DNA of 32,093 nucleotides from contig REEM01000066.1 in the NCBI GenBank assembly GCA_007695055.1, forward strand, positions 1 through 32,093. The letters run 5' to 3'. A model generated the notes under the pieces. It saw only the letters and a list, made by a program, of their open reading frames with translations, searched no databases and had not been told where the DNA came from. The position numbers and the translations under genes are program-made. Below are positions 16,517 through 23,452 of this stretch, one piece after another (position 1 is the stretch's first letter; the number at the start of each line of letters is the position of its first letter). Source of the DNA: Spirochaetaceae bacterium (GTDB lineage Bacteria > Spirochaetota > Spirochaetia > DSM-27196 > SLAA01).

Positions 16517-16563
16517 AATGGCTGATTTAGCTGTAACCTCAGCTCACAAGCGTTGTTTCTAGA

Positions 16564-17094
16564 ATGAGTCGGAAAAAAAGTACCGAGCAAGAGTTCCGGC
16601 ACATATACGACGATGTCTTTCCCGTCATTGTACGCATTGTCTATAGAGTATGCGGCAGTGCCGAGGTGGCTGAGGAGCTATGCCACGAGGCCTTTATCAG
16701 ATATATCGACAACGCACATCGCATTCCCGACGAGCAGCAAGCTCGTTATTGGCTCATTCGTGTGGCCAAGAATCTGGCATTCAATCACGAGAAGCGCAAA
16801 GGGCGGGAAGCCCGCGCCTTTCGCAAAGTCTTTCAACAAAGCCCTACATCTCACGAAGACACCGGAGAGCGCAGGTATCTCAGACAGGAGACGGTCGGCC
16901 GGGTTACCTTGGCTCTCGCACAACTACCCGAAAAACTCCGCGAAGTACTGGTTATGAAGGAATTTGGAGACTTGAGTTATCGCGAGATTGCGGAAGTACT
17001 CAAGATAACCGAAAACAACGCCAAGGTGCGTGTTCACCGAGCCCGGGAAAAACTCGCGCTCATTCTTGAGGAAGAGAATCCACATGTTGAGTAA
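16564..17094 (+). CDS. ECF-type RNA polymerase sigma factor
   Basis: This 176-residue protein has two sigma domains and nothing else. Region 2 occupies about residues 10-85, with EVAEELCHEAFIRYI and ARYWLIRVAKNLAFNHEKRK (core-binding and -10 recognition). Region 4 occupies about 113-168, with LAQLPEKLREVLVMKEFGDL and SYREIAEVLKITENNAKVRV, a helix-turn-helix for the -35. ECF factors redirect RNA polymerase to envelope- or stress-response promoters and are normally held by a membrane anti-sigma factor. The next gene overlaps its end by 11 bases and has the right shape to be that partner. Which ECF subgroup this is, and the signal sensed, cannot be read from the sequence. Confidence 0.9.
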   Translation: MSRKKSTEQEFRHIYDDVFPVIVRIVYRVCGSAEVAEELCHEAFIRYIDNAHRIPDEQQARYWLIRVAKNLAFNHEKRKGREARAFRKVFQQSPTSHEDTGERRYLRQETVGRVTLALAQLPEKLREVLVMKEFGDLSYREIAEVLKITENNAKVRVHRAREKLALILEEENPHVE

Positions 17095-17626
17095 AGACCG
17101 TGATTCCGTACTGCAACAGGCTACTGAGAACTTAAATGCAATGGACCAGGTCGCGGGTTTCCTGCAGTCCGAGCACCTCCCTGATTTTACCAATGCCGCT
17201 GAAAGAGTGTGGCACCGCTTGGAGCTGCGTGGCTTTGAACCTCTTCGTCCCAAGGCGCGAGTACTCAGCTTTGAGCGTGTGTTCAGCGCCTTTGGAGGTT
17301 CAGGCCCGGGTATTGCTGCAGCTGCGGTGTTTGTTGTGGTCATTGGTGCAACACTTCTGATTATGAGTGGTACAAGCGGCCTCAAAGAGGTCTTGTATAC
17401 CGGAACGTTGGTCGACGAAGGGGAAACTCATGCCGCTGCATCACTTACGGTTGATGATATTTTGCGAATATTGGCAGAAGGTCGTGAAGCGCCGCCGGTA
17501 AGCATACAGATACCGCATTCAGGTCCATTTGAGATGCGCGGTGCACCTGCACTTCGGGTGGGAACGGAGGGCTTTTCCACGCCCACGCGATCCATGGAGC
17601 CAGGAAACAACCGGGACTACAATTAA
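17084..17626 (+). CDS. Putative membrane-spanning anti-sigma factor
   Basis: This 180-residue protein begins MLSKDRDSVLQQATENLNAM. A mostly helical, cytoplasm-compatible N-terminus (about 1-72) is followed by one strong membrane segment (about 78-99, IAAAAVFVVVIGATLLIM) and an extracytoplasmic tail of about 80 residues. It has no cysteines, so it is not a zinc-binding (ZAS) anti-sigma factor. The assignment rests on gene order, topology and coupling: its ATG lies within the sigma gene (overlap 17084-17094) behind GAGGAAGAG, and its stop overlaps the next start (TAATG). If correct, the N-terminus would bind the sigma factor and the outer tail would sense or relay the signal. A structural membrane protein unrelated to sigma control is the alternative. 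Confidence 0.65.
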   Translation: MLSKDRDSVLQQATENLNAMDQVAGFLQSEHLPDFTNAAERVWHRLELRGFEPLRPKARVLSFERVFSAFGGSGPGIAAAAVFVVVIGATLLIMSGTSGLKEVLYTGTLVDEGETHAAASLTVDDILRILAEGREAPPVSIQIPHSGPFEMRGAPALRVGTEGFSTPTRSMEPGNNRDYN

Positions 17627-18156
17627 TGCCGAGGCGAGTATGTGCGCTACTGAGTTACGTGCTGGTAGTTCTGGTACTGTTGATGGGGTTGCCTGAAGAT
17701 GTAGGCGCCCAAACGCTTGAACAGGACGAAATAGAAACTCTGCTTGATAATCTCAAACAACATGCGCTAACACTGAATATTGACGCCAGAATCCGAGGAG
17801 CGGAGGACACAACCGTCTGGAACATGGAACTCTCACGTGTTACAATCTCCGGTAAGGCGGTGCGGGTGCGGCTCGAAGGTGAGAACATCACAGTTGAGGC
17901 GGTTTTCACGCCGTATCGCGCCGGAGGAGATAGTCTACTCCTACTGGCCGAGGGAACCACCTGGGTTGATGATGGACAGACTACGAATAAGGCCACAACC
18001 TTTCAGAGTCTGCCCCTTCAACTGGGAGAGTCGGTCTTTTTCTACCCGCTCGGTGATGAGCCGTTGCATGTAGATATCGAGATCGACCGAGTCGTCTTGA
18101 ATCTTGAGCTTGAGATACAAGTCGTACCCTACAGCGAAGACTCCAGCAACCAATAG
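17626..18156 (+). CDS. Small exported protein of unknown function in sigma operon
   Basis: This 176-residue protein has a signal peptide at about 1-29 (ALLSYVLVVLVLLMGLPE, cleavage likely after VGA). The mature part is acidic, without cysteines, and reads as a beta-rich domain: LNIDARIRGAEDTTVWNMEL, then VRVRLEGENITVEAVFTPY, and finally VDIEIDRVVLNLELEIQVVP. I do not recognise a family. Its ATG overlaps the stop of the putative anti-sigma gene, so it is almost certainly co-translated with it. A periplasmic partner of the anti-sigma tail or of the next gene's product is a reasonable inference from order alone. Confidence 0.65.
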   Translation: MPRRVCALLSYVLVVLVLLMGLPEDVGAQTLEQDEIETLLDNLKQHALTLNIDARIRGAEDTTVWNMELSRVTISGKAVRVRLEGENITVEAVFTPYRAGGDSLLLLAEGTTWVDDGQTTNKATTFQSLPLQLGESVFFYPLGDEPLHVDIEIDRVVLNLELEIQVVPYSEDSSNQ

Positions 18157-18171
18157 AGATGGCTTCATCGA

Positions 18172-19836
18172 ATGCTAGCATTACTCGACGTCGGACGTGC
18201 CAGGGTACTCATACCCTTCATTGTATTCCTCCTTTTGATCGGCGTGTTATACACTAGCGTGACACTTTCATCACGGCGCCCCTCAATTGAGAGCGTTGCG
18301 CCGACCAGTGCTACAGCGGGAGGAATAGTAACAATTCAGGGACGCCATTTCGGTAGCCGTCGCGCAGAGGGACGTGTTCGGATCGGCGGCCGTTATCTAC
18401 CCAATGCCGCATACACATCATGGTCTGACGACGAGATTCAGTTCCGGCTTCCAAATGAGATCGGGTCAGGGCTTCTGTACGTCTCAACGGCAAATGGTCT
18501 AAGCGGTGGGGTTCTCTTCACGAATAGCCAAGATATTCCCCGGGTTGAAGATCCAGCCGCAGAAAACCCTAGCGCTCCCTTCCTGGCTAATCAGGAGCCT
18601 CTGGAGTCACGTATCGGAGAGCTCCTTATTCTGCGTGGACGCCGCTTTGGGCATTCGCGTGCTGGTGGCGAGGTTATCTTTCACTATACCGGGCCTGACG
18701 GCAAGCAGGAACTGAGTGCAGGTACCGACGACGCAAGCTACCAGCTCTGGACCGACCGTGAGATACATGTTCGGGTTCCTGACGGAGTCGGTGATGGCTC
18801 GGTTATGGTGGTGACCGATAGGGGGAGAAGTGATTCGCTTGGGCTTTCGGTGCTCCATCCGGTGGGTGAAAAGCAATTTGAAGAGCCCTTGCAGCATACC
18901 TTCACACAGGTCGTTACGTTTTCTCATGCTACAACTCGCCCCGACATGGGTGATACCAATACACTGTTTGTCTACCTGTCGTACCCCCCCACAGAGTCTT
19001 CTCAGAGGGCCAAGGTGCTTAACGAGAGCCATAAACCACATGCCGCGTACTCGGATATGTCGGTGCTCCGCTTTGATAATCTTTCGCCTACCGATAGCTT
19101 CGCAACGGAACGTGAGTTTGAGGTGCTACGTTATCCGGTCAGGACCAATGTCCGCACCGCAAGTGTGCCCTTTCAATACCGAATGCCAGCGAGGTTTCTG
19201 AGTGAGTATAGATCCGCAGATCAATTCGTTCCAAGTGACGCAGAGACTATTCGCAACGCCGCCCGTGCAGCGGTGGGTAATCAAAGAAACCCGCACCTGA
19301 AGGCTGGCATGCTTCTGACCGCTCTACGCAACCGATTGAGCTATGACTCGACCCAGGGCGGCGTATCCGGCGATGCGGCGCTGGCTGGTTGGGAACAACG
19401 GGCTGGAAACGCGTTTGTTTATGCATCATTGTACACCGCCTTGCTTAGAGCTTCCGACGTTCCATCACGAATGATTGCAGGATTCCTGGTGCTTGATAAT
19501 GGTGATGCGTTGCGGCATTTCTGGGTAGAGTACTACCTACAGGACTTCGGCTGGGTTCCGGTGGATCCTGCGCTGGCTGATGGATACCGACCAGATGGCT
19601 TTAGTCTGGAGGCCACTGGCGACCGGAGCGCAACCGAGTTTTACTTTGGAAACCTGGACGGGCGGCGTATTGCCTTCTCCAACGGTCTTGTTCGCCGGAG
19701 GCCCCGTCGCCCTGACTCACAACTGGAACCAGCTAGGGAGAGTCAGTTCTATGCACTCCAGACGGTGTTTGAGGAACGGATTGGCAACCTGACCGGATAC
19801 ATTCTGCGGAGGCCTGTCATTGTGCTGGAGCGCTAG
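18172..19836 (+). CDS. Membrane-anchored TIG-TIG-transglutaminase-fold protein, catalytic Cys missing
   Basis: This 554-residue protein has an N-terminal membrane anchor (about 12-32, LIPFIVFLLLIGVLYTSVTL) and two IPT/TIG Ig-like domains (about 38-118 and 138-232, each with G..v.I.G..FG). A linker of about 130 residues leads to a transglutaminase-like domain (about 370-500). The domain keeps its His (H449 in RHFWVEYYL) and Asp (D465 in WVPVDPA), and the LLRASDVPSRMIAGF helix. The nucleophile position in the GxCxxYA motif reads GNAFVYA, so Cys is replaced by Ala414. The whole protein has no cysteine. It therefore looks like a pseudoenzyme used for binding. It lies 15 bases after the exported-protein gene and ends the sigma operon. 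The ribosome site is weak (AGAGATGG). Confidence 0.8.
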   Translation: MLALLDVGRARVLIPFIVFLLLIGVLYTSVTLSSRRPSIESVAPTSATAGGIVTIQGRHFGSRRAEGRVRIGGRYLPNAAYTSWSDDEIQFRLPNEIGSGLLYVSTANGLSGGVLFTNSQDIPRVEDPAAENPSAPFLANQEPLESRIGELLILRGRRFGHSRAGGEVIFHYTGPDGKQELSAGTDDASYQLWTDREIHVRVPDGVGDGSVMVVTDRGRSDSLGLSVLHPVGEKQFEEPLQHTFTQVVTFSHATTRPDMGDTNTLFVYLSYPPTESSQRAKVLNESHKPHAAYSDMSVLRFDNLSPTDSFATEREFEVLRYPVRTNVRTASVPFQYRMPARFLSEYRSADQFVPSDAETIRNAARAAVGNQRNPHLKAGMLLTALRNRLSYDSTQGGVSGDAALAGWEQRAGNAFVYASLYTALLRASDVPSRMIAGFLVLDNGDALRHFWVEYYLQDFGWVPVDPALADGYRPDGFSLEATGDRSATEFYFGNLDGRRIAFSNGLVRRRPRRPDSQLEPARESQFYALQTVFEERIGNLTGYILRRPVIVLER

Positions 19837-19861
19837 TGTGTCTGCTACACAGATGCCTTCC

Positions 19862-19890
19862 TTGACAGGTTATGCCTCATTTCCTATCCT
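19862..19890 (+). promoter_or_regulatory. Sigma70 promoter for glyA
   Basis: TTGACA (19862-19867) matches consensus exactly and TATCCT (19885-19890) follows after 17 bases. The leader to the GTG start is about 65 bases. I see no riboswitch fold in it. Confidence 0.65.
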
Positions 19891-19950
19891 ATGCTTCGTT
19901 TGATCAACTCCGTTCGATTTTTTCCGAGCGTGGTCCCCGCAGTAGCTACA

Positions 19951-19957
19951 AAGGAGG
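19951..19957 (+). promoter_or_regulatory. Shine-Dalgarno fixing the GTG start of glyA
   Basis: AAGGAGG lies six bases before the GTG at 19964. No ATG is nearby in frame, so the near-perfect site settles the unusual start. Confidence 0.8.
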
Positions 19958-19963
19958 TCCTGA

Positions 19964-21250
19964 GTGGACAGCATTCGATCAGTGGATCCCGAAATTGCAG
20001 ATGTAATAGAGCGTGAATTTACTCGCCAGCATGAGAAGCTTGAGCTGATAGCCTCCGAAAACTTTGCCAGCCCAGCAGTGCTTGCGGCAGCAGGGAGTTG
20101 CCTGACCAATAAGTACGCTGAAGGCTATCCAGGCAAGCGCTACTACGGTGGTTGTGAATACGTGGATCAGGCAGAAGATCTTGCTCGGGAACGCGCTAAG
20201 AGGCTTTTCTCCTGCGAGTATGCCAATGTGCAGCCACACTCCGGTAGTAGCGCCAATATGGCGGTGTATCACACCGTTCTGAAGCCCGGCGACACCATTC
20301 TTGGAATGAATTTGGCCCACGGAGGGCATCTCACCCATGGTGCAAAGGTCAATTTTTCCGGAAAGTTATTCAATGTGGTGAGTTATGGTGTTTCAAAAGA
20401 GACCGAAACCATAGACTACGACGAGCTCGCGGCGGTCGCACAAAGCGCCAAGCCACGCCTCATTATTGCTGGTGCCTCGGCGTACTCACGGGTTATCAAT
20501 TTTCAGCGCTTCCGGGAAGTTGCCGATAGTGTTGGTGCGCTGCTTCTGACGGATATGGCGCACATAGCTGGCCTGGTTGCGGCCGGAATTCACCCGAGTC
20601 CGCTTGAATACTCGGATTTCGTTACCACTACAACGCACAAAACTCTGCGTGGACCTCGTGGAGGACTCATTCTTATAGGCAAAGACCGTGAGAATGATTT
20701 TGGAGTCACTGCACCGAAGTCCGGACGGACCAAGATGTACTCCGAACTTGTGGACTCCATGGTTATGCCAGGCATACAGGGTGGACCGCTCATGCATATT
20801 ATTGCGGCCAAGGCTATTGCGTTCCATGAGGCGTTACAACCTCGTTTTGCCGAGTATCAACGCAGCGTCGTCAAGAACGCATCGCGGCTCGCAAGCGTAT
20901 TAGCTGAAGGCGGGGCTCGAGTTGTGTCGGGAGGTACCGATAATCACCTTATGTTGGTAGATGTAACGCCCTTTGGATTGACCGGCAAAGAGGCCGAGAT
21001 TATGCTTGATGAGGCAAACATCACCGTGAACAAGAATGGGATTCCGTTTGACCAACAGAGTCCGCTTGTAACGTCCGGTATTCGCATTGGCACGCCTGCA
21101 ATGACCACCCGCGGTATGGGTGTGAGCGAGATGGAGGTTATCGGAAGACTCATTCTAGATGCTCTCAAGAGCAAGGGTGCCGATGATGCCGTTCAGCGCG
21201 TGAAGAACGAAGTGCTGGAACTGTGTCGTGAGTTTCCGCTGTACAGCTAA
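19964..21250 (+). CDS. glyA: Serine hydroxymethyltransferase
   Basis: This 428-residue PLP enzyme converts serine and tetrahydrofolate to glycine and methylene-tetrahydrofolate in the cytosol, the main source of one-carbon units. The signature motifs are intact: [15 protein letters not shown] at the N-terminus, [60 protein letters not shown] with the PLP-binding Lys226, and [15 protein letters not shown]. The length is normal for the bacterial enzyme. Translation begins at a GTG with an excellent ribosome site. It has its own promoter and stands alone between the sigma operon and the cyclic-nucleotide regulator, which also has its own promoter. Confidence 0.97.
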   Translation: MDSIRSVDPEIADVIEREFTRQHEKLELIASENFASPAVLAAAGSCLTNKYAEGYPGKRYYGGCEYVDQAEDLARERAKRLFSCEYANVQPHSGSSANMAVYHTVLKPGDTILGMNLAHGGHLTHGAKVNFSGKLFNVVSYGVSKETETIDYDELAAVAQSAKPRLIIAGASAYSRVINFQRFREVADSVGALLLTDMAHIAGLVAAGIHPSPLEYSDFVTTTTHKTLRGPRGGLILIGKDRENDFGVTAPKSGRTKMYSELVDSMVMPGIQGGPLMHIIAAKAIAFHEALQPRFAEYQRSVVKNASRLASVLAEGGARVVSGGTDNHLMLVDVTPFGLTGKEAEIMLDEANITVNKNGIPFDQQSPLVTSGIRIGTPAMTTRGMGVSEMEVIGRLILDALKSKGADDAVQRVKNEVLELCREFPLYS

Positions 21251-21274
21251 TACTTCTATCGGGCCTTCCGAAGA

Positions 21275-21304
21275 TTGACAAATAGCTCCAGCGGTTCGTA
21301 TACT
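21275..21304 (+). promoter_or_regulatory. Sigma70 promoter for the cyclic-nucleotide-domain gene
   Basis: TTGACA (21275-21280) and TATACT (21299-21304) are separated by 18 bases. Both hexamers are close to consensus. Transcription would start near 21311, 25 bases before the ATG. Confidence 0.6.
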
Positions 21305-21335
21305 GAGGCTACCGAAGGAGCCGGCGGAAGTTAGT

Positions 21336-22562
21336 ATGACCACTTCTTTACAACTGACGATGGTGCGTTTCAACAAAGGCGCATATATCATTGTCGAGGG
21401 CAAACAGAACGCCGACCACTTCTATATCATTCGGGCTGGAAAGGTCCGTGTGAGCAAAGAGGTGGAGGTCGTTGAGGAAGAGGGTGGGAACACCCTCGGG
21501 CCCGGCGACTTTTTTGGTGTTGTTGCAACCATGTCGGCTCACAGCCACATTGAAACGGCACAAGCCCTTACAGATGTCGAACTCATCTCGGTGCATCGTG
21601 ACAACTATGGGCAACTCATAGAAAAGAATACCCCGGTAGCCATGAAGATTATCGAGGGTTTCTCTCGGCGCATGAGGTATCTTGATGAGGCGCTTGCACG
21701 GCTGACGCTGAAGGAGCGCACCGAGCCCGACGCGGAGCATCTTTACCACATTGCCGAGTACTATGCGCGGCAGAGCCAGTATAACCAAGCCTATTACGCA
21801 TATTACCAGTATCTTAAGCACTGCCCAACCGGAGCTCACATAGATCACGCCAAAGAGCGGCTTGCAAAGATTGAAGCCTACGCGCAAGCCGTATATCTTG
21901 ACGGCAACGACGAGGTTTTCACCCGTGTGTATCCCAAAGATACCATGATTTTCTCAGAGACCATGCCTGGCAAGGAGCTCTACATTATTCAGAAGGGCAG
22001 CGTTAAGATCACCAAGATTGTTAACGAGAACGAAGTACTCCTGGCGGTACTCAAACCGGGAGATATCTTTGGTGAAATGGCACTCATTGAGAATAAGCCA
22101 CGTTCAGCCTCGGCCATAGCCTTTGAGGATGCGACCCTTCTCGCGGTGAACAAAGAGAACTTTGCGCGCATGGTTAAGTCGCAGCCTCAGATCATTGCGC
22201 GGCTCACTACGCTGCTCGCAGAGCGGATCTGGTTTATCTACAAACAACTTGCAAACACCTTACTTGACGACAAAGTCGGCCGCATGTACGACGCCCTCCT
22301 CATTCAACTTGAGAAGCAGCGGGTTACCATTAAGTCCGGTGACTCCTTTACTTTTGAGTTTGGTCCTAAGGAACTCATCAACATGGTGGGGCTCCCTATT
22401 GCCGAGGGAAACCGCTACCTACGTGAACTGCTGAAGAACACCAAAATCAAGTCAGTCAACAACCGCATAGTCACCTCGGATGTCGAGGAAGTTGAAAAGC
22501 AGGCAAAGTACTACCGGAAAATGCAAAAAATTGCCAAGTCACGGGCCACTCAACGCAAGTGA
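21336..22562 (+). CDS. Regulator with two cyclic-nucleotide-binding domains and Crp-like C-terminus
   Basis: This 408-residue protein has no membrane segment. Domain 1 (about 8-115) has the CNB fold (FYIIRAGKVRVSKE, LGPGDFFG), but the phosphate-binding cassette reads FFGVVATMSAHSHIETA, without the Glu and Arg. A helical, Tyr/Gln-rich linker (about 130-185, AEYYARQSQYNQAYYAYYQY) resembles one TPR-like hairpin. Domain 2 (about 195-310) has an intact cassette FGEMALIENKPRSASA with Glu247 and Arg256. The C-terminus (about 345-400) has a Crp-like winged-helix pattern (PKELINMVGLPIAEGNRYLR, then I..VNNRIVTSDVEEV). I infer a cyclic-nucleotide-responsive DNA-binding regulator whose first CNB is structural. 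Targets and ligand are unknown. It has its own promoter. Confidence 0.82.
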   Translation: MTTSLQLTMVRFNKGAYIIVEGKQNADHFYIIRAGKVRVSKEVEVVEEEGGNTLGPGDFFGVVATMSAHSHIETAQALTDVELISVHRDNYGQLIEKNTPVAMKIIEGFSRRMRYLDEALARLTLKERTEPDAEHLYHIAEYYARQSQYNQAYYAYYQYLKHCPTGAHIDHAKERLAKIEAYAQAVYLDGNDEVFTRVYPKDTMIFSETMPGKELYIIQKGSVKITKIVNENEVLLAVLKPGDIFGEMALIENKPRSASAIAFEDATLLAVNKENFARMVKSQPQIIARLTTLLAERIWFIYKQLANTLLDDKVGRMYDALLIQLEKQRVTIKSGDSFTFEFGPKELINMVGLPIAEGNRYLRELLKNTKIKSVNNRIVTSDVEEVEKQAKYYRKMQKIAKSRATQRK

Positions 22563-22619
22563 GCCCGCAACCTCTGTGCTTAACGCAAGTCTATGCCTAA
22601 CGCAAGTTTATGCCTAACC
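22552..22619 (+). repeat. Short direct repeats at and after the stop of the regulator gene
   Basis: AACGCAAGT occurs at 22552-22560 (last codons of the gene), 22582-22590 and 22599-22607. The last two belong to a 17-bp tandem unit, TAACGCAAGTCTATGCC, at 22581-22597 and 22598-22614, followed by a partial third copy. The pattern suggests slippage duplication. It fills most of the gap before the SDR gene. Confidence 0.7.
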
Positions 22620-22635
22620 CAGTAAGGAGGCGCCA

Positions 22636-23427
22636 ATGGATCTTCAAATGAAAGGAAAAGTAGTTCTCGTTGCAGCATCAAGCAGTGGTCTCGGCTACGG
22701 CATTGCGGAGCAGGCCGCCGCCGAGGGTGCGACCGTCTACATAGGGAGTCGACGGGCTGCTGCAGTTTCTGAGGCTGCAGAGCGGATTGCGGCAAGCACT
22801 GGTAACAAACCCTATGGCGGTGTGCTTGACGCAACCGATCCCAGTTCGATACATGCCTGGGTTCAGGGAGCTCTTGACCATTCAGGACGCATTGACGGTC
22901 TGTTGGTAAATGCTGGGGGCCCCCCGGCTGGCGGCTTTGACGACTTTGACGATGATGCCTGGCAGGGCGCTTTTGAGCTAACCCTCATGAGCTCGGTGCG
23001 TATGATTCGAGCAGTTTTACCACAAATGAAGAAGCAACGCTCCGGTTCCATCCTGACTATCACATCATCATCTGTGAAAGAACCAATTCGTATTCTTTTG
23101 CTTTCCAACGTAATGCGCTCCGGTGTCACAAGCTTGGTGAAGAGTCTGTCCTTTGAACTTGCTGAGCAGGGAATACGCATTAACAACATTGTTCCCGGTC
23201 GAATTGACACCGCCCGGGTCAAGAAACTGGACACCATTGCAGCCGAGCAAAGTGGGTGTAGTTATGATGACGCACGTATGCGCCAAGAGAAGGCTATTCC
23301 TATGGGGCGTTACGGTCAGCCAGATGAGTTTGGACGAGCTGCGGTGTTCCTGCTTTCCGAAGCTGCAAGCTACATTACTGGTGAAACAATGATTGTTGAC
23401 GGTGGTATGATGCGGACGGTTTGGTAA
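22636..23427 (+). CDS. SDR-family protein lacking the YxxxK catalytic motif
   Basis: This 263-residue Rossmann-fold protein has the classical SDR layout. The cofactor loop AASSSGLGYGIA is close to TGxxxGxG, NAGGPP lies after the fourth strand, and the C-terminus has GETMIVDGG. The catalytic Ser is available at 144-146 (TSSSVKEP), but the expected Tyr and Lys are replaced: the YxxxK position reads SNVMR (Ser157, Arg161). I recall a beta-ketoacyl-reductase-like SDR subgroup with the same kind of substitution, so this is probably a family trait rather than damage. Substrate and activity are unknown. AAGGAGG precedes the ATG. A terminator overlaps its stop codon. It converges on topA. Confidence 0.85.
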   Translation: MDLQMKGKVVLVAASSSGLGYGIAEQAAAEGATVYIGSRRAAAVSEAAERIAASTGNKPYGGVLDATDPSSIHAWVQGALDHSGRIDGLLVNAGGPPAGGFDDFDDDAWQGAFELTLMSSVRMIRAVLPQMKKQRSGSILTITSSSVKEPIRILLLSNVMRSGVTSLVKSLSFELAEQGIRINNIVPGRIDTARVKKLDTIAAEQSGCSYDDARMRQEKAIPMGRYGQPDEFGRAAVFLLSEAASYITGETMIVDGGMMRTVW

Positions 23428-23452
23428 GCGGTACTGTTCCGCTTACTTTTTT
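23424..23452 (+). terminator. Intrinsic terminator of the SDR gene, overlapping the topA stop
   Basis: GTAAGCGG (23424-23431) pairs perfectly with 23439-23446 across 7 bases and is followed by six T (23447-23452). It includes the SDR stop codon on the plus strand. The T run encodes the final Lys-Lys of topA on the minus strand, whose stop (23443-23445) lies in the right arm. Confidence 0.85.

Noticed and set aside
16530-16563. ECF-type autoregulatory promoter (TGTAACC followed by CGTT) before the sigma gene
   Set aside because: The spacing between the two elements is about 12 bases, too short for ECF promoters.
19897-19963. Possible riboswitch in the glyA leader
   Set aside because: The leader is only about 65 bases, and I see no conserved folate-, glycine- or SAM-riboswitch core.
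21251-21274. Hairpin after glyA (TCGG/CCGA)
   Set aside because: Only a 4-bp stem with a bulged extension and no T run.
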